From the NCBI GenBank assembly GCA_031253365.1, contig JAIRWE010000122.1, positions 1 to 26,891 of the forward strand: a stretch of 26,891 nt of DNA, in the 5' to 3' direction. The translations under genes and the position numbers were made by a program. The first letter of the stretch is position 1. Every line of letters starts with the position of its first letter. This DNA is from Oscillospiraceae bacterium (lineage in GTDB: Bacteria > Bacillota > Clostridia > Oscillospirales > Ruminococcaceae). The notes under the pieces were generated by a model. That model was not told the DNA's origin, did no database searches, and saw only the letters and a list, made by a program, of their open reading frames with translations. This document shows, in pieces, positions 1 through 6,803 of the stretch.

Positions 1-267
1 TGTTTGAGCATAAACAGCACGCGGGCGGAAACCGGGGTTCCGGCATCTGCGGTTATTCTTACTTTTGACGACGGGCCTAATGCGCATAACGATACTACGG
101 CCATGCTGCTTGACGTTCTGAAAAAATACGAAGTGAAACGCTGTTATTACGGGCATATTCACGGGGCGGGCGCCGCGAACGCCTTTCGCGGTGAAAAAAA
201 CGGCATACGTTTCGATATGATTGCCGCCGATTTTACAAATTTCACACCCGTTCTTGTGGATTCGTGA
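1..267 (+). CDS. Metallophosphoesterase-like protein, C-terminal part only
   Basis: The gene enters from the left edge; the reading frame is open from base 1 and stops at 267, so only about 88 codons are visible. The C-terminal half (VKRCYYGHIHG, then NGIRFDMIAADFTNFTPV) matches calcineurin-like phosphoesterases of Firmicutes, where GHxH supplies metal ligands. The part just before it reads ILTFDDGPN followed by LLDVLKKYEVK, where that family normally has a LHYPP-type motif with a metal-binding histidine. The piece resembles motif 1 of polysaccharide deacetylases instead. Either the catalytic site is altered, or the gene is a hybrid of two families. The visible part cannot decide this. Confidence is good for the phosphoesterase tail and low for activity. 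Confidence 0.6.
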   Translation, partial: CLSINSTRAETGVPASAVILTFDDGPNAHNDTTAMLLDVLKKYEVKRCYYGHIHGAGAANAFRGEKNGIRFDMIAADFTNFTPVLVDS

Positions 268-279
268 AATATTTTTTTT
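241..279 (+). terminator. Weak possible terminator after the first gene
   Basis: TTCAC (241-245) can pair with GTGAA (264-268), with CC/GG pairs inside, and a run of eight T follows after a few bases. The stem is short and overlaps the stop codon. It would separate the first gene from the tig operon, but the support is modest. Confidence 0.3.
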
Positions 280-290
280 ATAAAAAACAC

Positions 291-319
291 TGGAATTTTA
301 TTTTTTATTATGTTATAAT
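291..319 (+). promoter_or_regulatory. Sigma-A promoter with extended -10 for tig-clpP-clpX
   Basis: TATAAT at 314-319 is preceded by TGT (311-313), giving an extended -10. The -35 position, 17 bp upstream (TGGAAT, 291-296), matches the consensus poorly, which an extended -10 can offset. Transcription would start near 326, about 34 nt before the tig start codon. The surroundings are very AT-rich. No CtsR- or HrcA-type operator was seen. Confidence 0.65.
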
Positions 320-359
320 GAACGCCGGGCATCGCCGAACACTTGGAAGGAGAGAGAAA

Positions 360-1646
360 ATGGAGGTTATTTCCACCGATAAAAAGGAAACGAACGTCGT
401 CGAGGTTGAATTCAGGATAAACGCGGAGGAGTTTGAGGAAGCCGTACAGTCCGCTTTTTTGAAGAAAAGGAAAAACATAACCGTGCCGGGGTTCCGCAAA
501 GGGAAAGCGACGAGGCGCATGATAGAGTCGAAGTTCGGGGAAAGCACATTTTACGAGGACGCGGTGAACGGCATTTACAAAACCGCCGTTCCCGACGTGG
601 TGGACGAGTTGGAGCTGGACCTTGTCGATTCCCCCAGCGTGGAGGTGCTTTCCGTAAGCAAGGACGACGGCGTTTCGTTCAAGGCGCGGTTCGTCGTCAA
701 ACCCGAAGTGTCCATAAGCGATTACAAGGGGCTTAACGTGGAAATCTCGAAGGTCGAAGTCACCGAGTCCGACGTGGACGCGCAGATTGAAAAGATGCGC
801 GGCGACAACGCGAGGATTCTCGACGTTACCGACCGCCCCGTTAAGAACGGCGACGCCGTGACGCTTGATTTTGAGGGATTTTGCGAAGGCGAGGCGTTCG
901 AGGGCGGCGCGGCGAGAGATTTTAAGATTGAAGTCGGCAAGGGGAATTTTATCCCGGGGTTTGAGGAGCAGATTGTCGGCAAAAGCATAGGGGAGGATTT
1001 TGAGATAAACGTAACCTTCCCGGAAGATTATCACGCGGAGGGTTTGGCGGGCAAAGAAGCGGTGTTCAAATGCAAAATCCGCGAAATATCCGAAAAGGAG
1101 CTTGCGGAGCTTGACGACGAGTTCGTGAAGGACGTGAGCGAATTCGATACCCTCGACGAGCTGCGCGGCGATATTCGCTCCAAGCTGCGGGAAGTCGGCG
1201 AAAAAATCCACGACGTGGCGTTGGAACGCGAAATCGCCGAAAAGACGGTGAGTCTTATGAACGCGGATATTCCCGAAGTGATGTTTGAAAATCGCATTGA
1301 CGAGATGGTGCGGGATTGGAGTTACAGACACAAGATTAAACCGGGCGATTACGCCGACATCAACGGCATTACCATCGAACAGTTCAGGGACAATTTTCGC
1401 GAAATAGCCGAAAGGCAGGTTAAGTTCAGGTTAGCGCTGGAAAAAATCGCCGAGCTTGAGGGGATTCAGGTAACCGAGGAGGAGCTTGAGGCGGAGTATG
1501 ATAAAATGGCGAAGCAGCACGACACGAAGCCGGAAAATATCCGCGCCGTGATAAGCAGCGACGCCGTCACTCGCGACGTCAAAACCGAAAAGGCGTTTCA
1601 ACTGCTGATAGACAGCGCCGAGATAACCGAAAAACCCGGGCAATGA
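360..1646 (+). CDS. tig: Trigger factor, ribosome-bound chaperone and prolyl isomerase
   Basis: The product is 428 aa, the usual length for trigger factor. It binds ribosomal protein L23 at the exit tunnel and shields nascent chains. The N-terminal ribosome-binding domain carries the signature GFRKGKAT at residues 44-51, where the family usually has GFRKGKAP. An FKBP-type PPIase domain covers roughly residues 150-240 (NGDAVTLDFEG ... FIPGFEEQIVG), and a helical C-terminal chaperone domain follows. The start at ATG 360 was chosen because GGAAGGAGAG lies just upstream; the frame is open further 5' but that part is AT-rich leader and promoter. It is first in an operon with clpP (12-nt gap) and clpX, the classic order. 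Confidence 0.96.
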   Translation: MEVISTDKKETNVVEVEFRINAEEFEEAVQSAFLKKRKNITVPGFRKGKATRRMIESKFGESTFYEDAVNGIYKTAVPDVVDELELDLVDSPSVEVLSVSKDDGVSFKARFVVKPEVSISDYKGLNVEISKVEVTESDVDAQIEKMRGDNARILDVTDRPVKNGDAVTLDFEGFCEGEAFEGGAARDFKIEVGKGNFIPGFEEQIVGKSIGEDFEINVTFPEDYHAEGLAGKEAVFKCKIREISEKELAELDDEFVKDVSEFDTLDELRGDIRSKLREVGEKIHDVALEREIAEKTVSLMNADIPEVMFENRIDEMVRDWSYRHKIKPGDYADINGITIEQFRDNFREIAERQVKFRLALEKIAELEGIQVTEEELEAEYDKMAKQHDTKPENIRAVISSDAVTRDVKTEKAFQLLIDSAEITEKPGQ

Positions 1647-1658
1647 GGAGAGAATATC

Positions 1659-2255
1659 ATGGATTATATGAGTCTTGTCCCGACCGTAATAGAGCAAACC
1701 GGCAGAGGCGAACGCGCATACGACATCTATTCGCGCTTGCTTAACGACAGGATTGTAATGCTTCACGAGGAGGTGAACCCCGTAACCGCCAGCCTCACCG
1801 TAGCGCAGCTGCTGTTCCTCGAAGGGCAGGACCCCGACAAGGACATTCATCTTTATATAAACAGCCCCGGGGGTTCCATAAGCGACGGTATGGCGATTTT
1901 TGACACCATGAATTACATCAAGTGCGACGTCGCCACAATCTGCCTCGGAATGGCGGCTTCCATGGGGGCGTTCATTTTGGCGGCGGGCGCGAAGGGCAAG
2001 CGTATGGCTCTGCCGAACAGCGAGATTATGATTCATCAGCCGCTCATTTCGGGGGGGTTGTCGGGGCAGTGCAGCGATATAAAAATCCGTTCCGACCATT
2101 TGGTGAGGACGCGGGATAAGATGAACGCGTTACTCGCGGGGATGACGGGGCAGCCTATCGAAGTTATCCAAAAGGACACCGACAGGGACAACTTTATGAC
2201 GGCGCGGCAGGCTTTGGATTACGGGATAGTCGATAAGGTGATGGAAAAACGATAG
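1659..2255 (+). CDS. clpP: ATP-dependent Clp protease proteolytic subunit
   Basis: The product is 198 aa, a full-length ClpP. The catalytic triad is visible as Ser101 in GMAASMGAF, His126 in MIHQPL and Asp175 in DTDRDNFM. The oxyanion loop NSPGGSISDG and the N-terminal VIEQTGRGERAYDIYSRLL are also intact. It forms the 14-subunit barrel that degrades proteins unfolded by ClpX, which is encoded 12 nt downstream. AGGAGAG precedes ATG 1659; a second ATG three codons later (MSLVPTV) is an alternative start. No CtsR box was found near it. Confidence 0.97.
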   Translation: MDYMSLVPTVIEQTGRGERAYDIYSRLLNDRIVMLHEEVNPVTASLTVAQLLFLEGQDPDKDIHLYINSPGGSISDGMAIFDTMNYIKCDVATICLGMAASMGAFILAAGAKGKRMALPNSEIMIHQPLISGGLSGQCSDIKIRSDHLVRTRDKMNALLAGMTGQPIEVIQKDTDRDNFMTARQALDYGIVDKVMEKR

Positions 2256-2267
2256 AGGGGGATTGCG

Positions 2268-3617
2268 ATGTTACGCTGTAACTTTTGCGGGAAAACCGAA
2301 AATCAGGTGTCGCGTATGCTTCAAGGCAAAAGCGGGTTCATTTGCAGCGACTGCGTGCTGACTTCGTATCAGATGCTTTACGAGCCGGATTTCGAGGACT
2401 TCGACGACGACGACGACGGCGGCGCGCCGTACAATTACGGCGGGGAATACGGCGGTTATTCCATCGGCGGGATTAAAGAGGGGGAAATCATAAAGCCCGC
2501 CGAAATCAAAAAAATCCTCGACCAGTATATCATCGGGCAGGAAGAAGCGAAAAAAATCCTCTGCGTGTCGGTGTATAACCATTATAAGCGGATATTCTTC
2601 AACGATAAAAACAGCGGGAAAGAAGACGACGTGGAGATTCAAAAAAGCAACGTCCTGCTTATGGGACCCACCGGCGTGGGGAAAACCATGCTCGTTCAGA
2701 CGATGGCGCGGGTGTTGCAGGTACCCTTCGCGATTGCGGACGCGACGACGCTTACGCAGGCGGGTTACGTCGGCGAGGACGTGGAAAACGTCCTGCTGCG
2801 GCTCATTCAGGCGGCTAATTTTAACATCGACGACGCGGAGCGCGGCATAATATACATCGACGAAATCGACAAAATTTCCCGCCGGAGCGAGAACACGTCC
2901 ATCACGCGCGACGTAAGCGGCGAGGGCGTTCAGCAGGCGCTCCTGAAAATCATAGAGGGAACGGTTTCAAACGTGCCTCCGCAAGGGGGCAGGAAGCACC
3001 CGCATCAGGAATTTATACAGATTAACACCAAGAATATACTGTTTATATGCGGCGGTTCCTTCGACGGGATTGAGAAAATCATAACGTCGCGCATAAACTC
3101 GACGTCGCTGGGGTTCGGCGCGCAGGTCAAGACCGCCAAGGAGAAGTCCGGCGACAAGACGCTCCATTCGATAATACCGGAGGATTTGGTGAAATACGGG
3201 CTGATACCCGAAATCGTGGGGCGGCTTCCCGTTATCGCGGTTCTCGACGACCTCGACAAGGAGGCGCTGATACAGATTCTCGTCAAGCCGAAAAACGCCA
3301 TAATAAAGCAGTACAAATTCCTGTTTGAGCTGGACGACATAAATTTTGAGGTTGAGGAAACCGCCCTTTCAAAAATCGCGGAAAAGACGATTGAGAAAAA
3401 GACGGGGGCGCGCGGGCTGCGTTCAATCATGGAAAAGCTCCTTTCCGACGTGATGTTCGAGGTTCCGGACGACGAAACGGTGAAAAAAGTCACCATTACC
3501 GCCGATTGCGTGGACGGCGAAAGCGAACCGGTTATCGAGCGCGGCCCGGAAGGTTCCGCCCTGAAAAAATCGGCGGTCGCGGCTAAAAAAAGCAAGCGGA
3601 ACAAGTCGGCGGGATAA
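2268..3617 (+). CDS. clpX: ATP-dependent Clp protease ATP-binding subunit ClpX
   Basis: This 449-aa AAA+ unfoldase feeds substrates into ClpP. The N-terminal C4 zinc-binding domain has Cys4, 7, 26 and 29. A very acidic, glycine/tyrosine-rich linker (about residues 40-67) joins it to the ATPase. Walker A is GPTGVGKT at 133-140 and Walker B is IIYIDEID with Asp198-Glu199. The GFGA pore loop and the GARGLRS sensor-2 region are present. The C-terminal 30 residues are Lys/Ala-rich and variable in the family. The start has AGAGGGGG upstream. The gene ends just before a hairpin element at 3620-3663. Confidence 0.97.
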   Translation: MLRCNFCGKTENQVSRMLQGKSGFICSDCVLTSYQMLYEPDFEDFDDDDDGGAPYNYGGEYGGYSIGGIKEGEIIKPAEIKKILDQYIIGQEEAKKILCVSVYNHYKRIFFNDKNSGKEDDVEIQKSNVLLMGPTGVGKTMLVQTMARVLQVPFAIADATTLTQAGYVGEDVENVLLRLIQAANFNIDDAERGIIYIDEIDKISRRSENTSITRDVSGEGVQQALLKIIEGTVSNVPPQGGRKHPHQEFIQINTKNILFICGGSFDGIEKIITSRINSTSLGFGAQVKTAKEKSGDKTLHSIIPEDLVKYGLIPEIVGRLPVIAVLDDLDKEALIQILVKPKNAIIKQYKFLFELDDINFEVEETALSKIAEKTIEKKTGARGLRSIMEKLLSDVMFEVPDDETVKKVTITADCVDGESEPVIERGPEGSALKKSAVAAKKSKRNKSAG

Positions 3618-3619
3618 GA

Positions 3620-3663
3620 GGCAACCACCGGAAACCCTTTTTCGCCGTTTTTCGGAGGTAGCC
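3620..3663 (+). repeat. Full copy of the GGCAACC hairpin element (copy 1)
   Basis: GGCAACCACCGGAAACCC and GTTTTTCGGAGGTAGCC form an imperfect stem of about 17 bp around a short T/C-rich loop. It starts two bases after the clpX stop. A T-run follows only after seven bases (AAGATAAATTTTTTT), so it could weakly terminate transcription before rpsO. It belongs to the same family as the copies at 6373, 9878, 15144 and 19932. Confidence 0.75.
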
Positions 3664-3694
3664 AAGATAAATTTTTTTAATTTATGAAAAAGTA

Positions 3695-3723
3695 TTTACA
3701 AACGCGGGAAAATGTGGTAGTAT
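3695..3723 (+). promoter_or_regulatory. Promoter for rpsO-pnp
   Basis: TTTACA (3695-3700) and TAGTAT (3718-3723) are 17 bp apart; TATAAG at 3721-3726 is an alternative -10. Transcription would start around 3730 and leave an 87-nt leader before rpsO, long enough for the autogenous S15 binding structure known in many bacteria. I could not assign the fold. Confidence 0.6.
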
Positions 3724-3816
3724 AAGTTGTCGATTATTCTCGGTTCGGGGCGTACACGCACACGGTTACCCTTTACTGTGAATTTTCAGCGTAAAATCTA
3801 TCGGCAGAGGTGTGAA

Positions 3817-4083
3817 ATGCTACTCAAAGACGAAAAAAACGCGGTTATCGAGGCTAACCGCACCCACGAGAACGACACGGGTTCGCCGGAGGTTCAGATT
3901 GCCATTCTCACAAAGAGGATTAACGATTTAACCGAGCATCTGAAAATCCATAAAAAAGACCATCATTCACGGCGCGGACTACTCAAAATGGTAGGTCACA
4001 GGCGTAATTTGCTTAATTATCTTGTGAAAAAGGACATTGAGCGTTACCGCGCCGTTATCGCCAAACTGGGCATACGCAAATAA
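3817..4083 (+). CDS. rpsO: 30S ribosomal protein S15
   Basis: The product is 88 aa, the standard S15 length. It binds 16S rRNA early in assembly of the 30S platform. The hallmark HENDTGSPEVQIAILTKRI is followed by HKKDHHSRRGLL and RRNLLNYL, which carry rRNA-contacting residues. The frame is open upstream to 3727, but ATG 3817 gives the conserved N-terminus (MLLKDEKN) and has AGAGGTG upstream. The next gene is pnp, the usual partner. Confidence 0.96.
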   Translation: MLLKDEKNAVIEANRTHENDTGSPEVQIAILTKRINDLTEHLKIHKKDHHSRRGLLKMVGHRRNLLNYLVKKDIERYRAVIAKLGIRK

Positions 4084-4094
4084 AGGACGATTGA

Positions 4095-4129
4095 GGGCGG
4101 CTGCCAATCGAACGGTTGGCGAACCGCCC
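4095..4129 (+). other. GC-rich hairpin after rpsO
   Basis: GGGCGG (4095-4100) pairs with CCGCCC (4124-4129), and inside it GCCAATCG (4103-4110) pairs with CGGTTGGC (4113-4120) with one G-T pair. No U-tract follows, so it is more likely an attenuator or an RNA end-protecting or processing structure than a strong terminator. Confidence 0.6.
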
Positions 4130-4162
4130 CTTATCGCATATAAGGGCTGTCGCCGCCGGACA

Positions 4163-4224
4163 GAATTAAGGCTTGGGGATTGAGGGTTTTGCCCGCAAAA
4201 TCTTGAATCCTGAATCCTTAATTC
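4163..4224 (+). other. Long imperfect hairpin in the pnp leader
   Basis: GAATTAAGG (4163-4171) is a perfect complement of CCTTAATTC (4216-4224). Inside, GGATT/AATCC and TTTTG/CAAAA continue the stem around a CCCG loop. It lies 28 nt before the pnp start. In Escherichia coli the pnp leader folds into an RNase III-cleaved stem used in PNPase autoregulation; a similar role here is inference. Confidence 0.55.
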
Positions 4225-4251
4225 CGCCGTGAAAAAATTAAGGAGAAAAAT

Positions 4252-6366
4252 ATGTTTGAAAACCACAAAACCTTCAAAACCATGTTCGCGGGGCGCGAAC
4301 TGACCGTCGAAACGGGAAAGACCTGCGAGCTGTCGAACGGTTCATGCTGGGTCCGCTACGGGGAGACCGTCGTAATGGTGAACGTCACCGCGAGCGCGAA
4401 ACCCCGGGACGGTATCGACTTTTTCCCGCTGTCGGTGGATTATGAGGAGAAGCTGTATTCCGTGGGGAAAATCCCGGGCGGATTCTTAAAGCGCGAGGGC
4501 AGACCCAGCGAAAAAGCCGTCCTTAATTCCCGCGTGGTCGACCGCCCCATACGCCCGCTTTTCCCGAAGGATATGCGCAACGACGTCGCCGTCGTTATGA
4601 CGGTAATGGCGGTAGACCCCGACTGTTCGCCCGAAATTATGGGAATGGTCGGCGCGTCCGTCGCCATTTCGATTTCCGATATTCCGTGGAACGGGCCGGT
4701 CGGCGGAATATTCGTCGGCTTGGTGGACGGTGAAATCGTGCTTATGCCGAACGCGGAGCAAAGGGCGAAGTCGGACTTGCAGCTCACCGTCGCTTCGGGC
4801 GAGAAAAAGGTCATTATGATAGAAGCGGGCGCGAACGAGGTTTCCGACGACGTAATGCTTGAAGCCATAAGCGCGGGTCACGCCGAAATCGTTTCAAGCC
4901 TTATCCCTTTCATCAAGGACATACAGGCGCAAATCGGGAAAAAGAAGTTCGCGTTTGAATCGCGGGAGGTTGACGGCGAGTTGTACGACGCCGTTTCAAA
5001 GAAGGCTCTCGAAAAGATAAGGCACGCGCTCGACACCGACGACAAGAACGTCCGCGAGGAGCGGTTACAGCCGATAAAAGACGAAATTCACGCCGAGTTT
5101 GACGAGAAATACCCGGAACAAACCGACATGATAGACGAATGTATCTATAAGCTCCAAAAGTTCGCGGTGCGCCGCTGGCTGCTCGACGACAAGAAGCGCG
5201 TGGACGGCCGCCGCCTCGACGAAATCCGCCCGCTCGCCGCCGAAGTCGGCGTGCTTCCCCGCGTTCACGGGTCGGGGCTGTTCACGAGGGGGCAAACGCA
5301 GGCGCTGACAATCACGACGCTGGGACCCGTCAGCGATTCGCAGAGAATCGACGGTTTGGACGACGAGGACAAGAAGCGTTATATGCACCACTATAATTTC
5401 CCGCCCTATTCGGTGGGGGAAGCGAAAACCAGCCGAGGACCCGGGCGGCGCGAAATAGGTCACGGCGCGTTGGCGGAACGGGCTTTGGAACCCGTTATCC
5501 CGAGTGTGGAGGAGTTCCCTTACGCCATTAGGCTCGTTTCCGAAATTCTTTCGTCCAACGGCTCGACCTCGCAGGCTTCGATTTGCGGCTCGACGCTGTC
5601 GCTTATGGACGCGGGCGTTCCCATAAAAGCACCCGTCGCGGGGATTTCGTGCGGGCTGATTACCGAAGGCGACGAATGGATGACCATGATTGACATACAA
5701 GGCGTGGAGGACTTCTTCGGCGACATGGACTTCAAGGTGGCGGGTACGCATAAGGGGATTACCGCCATTCAGATGGATTTGAAAATCGACGGCTTAACCC
5801 CCGAAATTATCAAAGAAGCAATCGAAACCACCCACAAGGCGAGAATCCATATCCTTGACGAGGTTATGCTGAAAGCCATCGACAAGCCCCGGGCGCAGGT
5901 CAACAAATACGCGCCGAAGATGCTTAACACGAAGGTTCCGCCGGATAAAATCCGCGAGGTTATCGGGGCGGGCGGAAAAGTTATACAAAAGCTGTGCGCC
6001 GAATTCGACGTTAAAATCGACGTGGACGAGGACGGCAACGTGTTCGTGTGCGGGAGCGACTTAGCCAGGGCTTCCGCCTGCGTCGAAACGATTAACGCCA
6101 TCGTCGCGGAGCCGGAAATCGGCGCGATTTATAAGGGCGTCGTCGTCCGCGTGACGGGTTTCGGCGCGTTCGTGGAGTTCGCCCCGGGGAAAGAGGGCAT
6201 GGTGCATATTTCCGAGCTTGAAAACCGCCGTATCGACAAGGTGGAGGACATTTGCAACGTGGGCGACCAGATTATCGTGAAAATCATCAAGATAGACGCG
6301 CAGGGGAAAATCGGGCTTTCACGGAAAGAGGCCCTCGCCGATATAGAGAAGAAAAAGGCACGCTGA
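4252..6366 (+). CDS. pnp: Polyribonucleotide nucleotidyltransferase (PNPase)
   Basis: This 704-aa phosphorolytic 3'-5' exoribonuclease has the full family layout. A first RNase PH domain comes first, with FFPLSVDYEEKLYSVGKIPGG. An all-helical linker follows. The second, catalytic RNase PH domain contains GPGRREIGHGALAERAL and SSNGSTSQASICGSTL. A KH domain (KIREVIGAGGKVIQKL) and an S1 domain (YKGVVVRVTGFGAFVEF ... GKIGLSRKEAL) close the protein. It trims and degrades mRNA and can add tails. ATG 4252 is preceded by AAGGAGAAAAAT. Cotranscription with rpsO is likely, with two structured elements in the 168-nt gap. Confidence 0.97.
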   Translation: MFENHKTFKTMFAGRELTVETGKTCELSNGSCWVRYGETVVMVNVTASAKPRDGIDFFPLSVDYEEKLYSVGKIPGGFLKREGRPSEKAVLNSRVVDRPIRPLFPKDMRNDVAVVMTVMAVDPDCSPEIMGMVGASVAISISDIPWNGPVGGIFVGLVDGEIVLMPNAEQRAKSDLQLTVASGEKKVIMIEAGANEVSDDVMLEAISAGHAEIVSSLIPFIKDIQAQIGKKKFAFESREVDGELYDAVSKKALEKIRHALDTDDKNVREERLQPIKDEIHAEFDEKYPEQTDMIDECIYKLQKFAVRRWLLDDKKRVDGRRLDEIRPLAAEVGVLPRVHGSGLFTRGQTQALTITTLGPVSDSQRIDGLDDEDKKRYMHHYNFPPYSVGEAKTSRGPGRREIGHGALAERALEPVIPSVEEFPYAIRLVSEILSSNGSTSQASICGSTLSLMDAGVPIKAPVAGISCGLITEGDEWMTMIDIQGVEDFFGDMDFKVAGTHKGITAIQMDLKIDGLTPEIIKEAIETTHKARIHILDEVMLKAIDKPRAQVNKYAPKMLNTKVPPDKIREVIGAGGKVIQKLCAEFDVKIDVDEDGNVFVCGSDLARASACVETINAIVAEPEIGAIYKGVVVRVTGFGAFVEFAPGKEGMVHISELENRRIDKVEDICNVGDQIIVKIIKIDAQGKIGLSRKEALADIEKKKAR

Positions 6367-6372
6367 ATATAA

Positions 6373-6416
6373 GGCAACCTCCGAAAACCGCCTGAAAAAG
6401 GTTTTCGGAGGTTGCC
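6373..6416 (+). repeat. Perfect copy of the GGCAACC hairpin element (copy 2)
   Basis: GGCAACCTCCGAAAACC (6373-6389) and GGTTTTCGGAGGTTGCC (6400-6416) are perfect 17-bp inverted repeats with a 10-nt spacer. It lies six bases after the pnp stop. No T-run follows on either strand, so a simple intrinsic terminator is unlikely. The right arm contains GGAGG but the next gene has its own AGGAGG downstream. Confidence 0.9.
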
Positions 6417-6431
6417 ATAAGGAGGCATAGT

Positions 6432-6701
6432 ATGCAAACAACCTACGAAGGCTATTTTGACAACGGATGCTTTTATGTATCCGGCAAAGCGATGCCCATT
6501 CCGGAACAGCGGAATATATTCATTACCATACCCGAGGAAAGACAAAGCGTTGATTCGGACAAACAAAAAGCATGGAATGATTTCAAGCGCATGGTGAAGG
6601 ATACGGCGCACGAAAACGACTTGCTGACGAACGATATTTTTGTCCGCAGAAGAAGCGGTCGCGAACTGATTGATTTTGCGGTCGGAGCGGACGCGTTGTG
6701 A
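6432..6701 (+). CDS. Small conserved protein, antitoxin-like
   Basis: The product is 89 aa. The N-terminus (EGYFDNGCFY, then PIPEQRNIFITIPEE) resembles small Firmicute proteins that often act as antitoxins, with an AbrB- or DUF2281-like beta half. The C-terminus (RRRSGRELIDFAVG) resembles the toxin-contacting tail of such proteins. AAGGAGG lies eight bases before ATG 6432. No toxin gene is adjacent: downstream comes the flagellin terminator on the other strand. Function is inferred from general resemblance only. It could be an orphan antitoxin or an unrelated regulator. Confidence 0.6.
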   Translation: MQTTYEGYFDNGCFYVSGKAMPIPEQRNIFITIPEERQSVDSDKQKAWNDFKRMVKDTAHENDLLTNDIFVRRRSGRELIDFAVGADAL

Positions 6702-6739
6702 CTTAGTTGATTGGTTGTCATAGGAGTTTTCGGCAAAAA

Positions 6740-6770
6740 GCGGAAAGCCCCCGATACGGGGGCTTTCCGC
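6740..6770 (-). terminator. Intrinsic terminator of the flagellin gene
   Basis: GCGGAAAGCCCCCG (6740-6753) and CGGGGGCTTTCCGC (6757-6770) form a perfect 14-bp stem with a 3-nt loop. On the minus strand the stem is followed directly by TTTTTG, so it terminates transcription coming from the flagellin gene, 34 bp after its stop codon. Confidence 0.92.
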
Positions 6771-6803
6771 GCGTTGCGTGTGCGTGGCGTTTTGCGAATT
6801 CCG

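Noticed and set aside
264..359. N-terminal extension of trigger factor
   Set aside because: It would cover the promoter and is not similar to the family; ATG 360 has a good RBS.
159..1331. 390-codon antisense ORF opposite tig, and similar long antisense ORFs opposite pnp, dprA and the GH2 gene
   Set aside because: They mirror real genes in GC-rich codon patterns, lack RBSs and recognisable domains, and overlap strongly supported genes completely.
6373..6416. Intrinsic terminator after pnp
   Set aside because: The stem is perfect but no T-run follows on either strand, and the same sequence occurs as an RBS half-site elsewhere, so it is listed as a repeat element.
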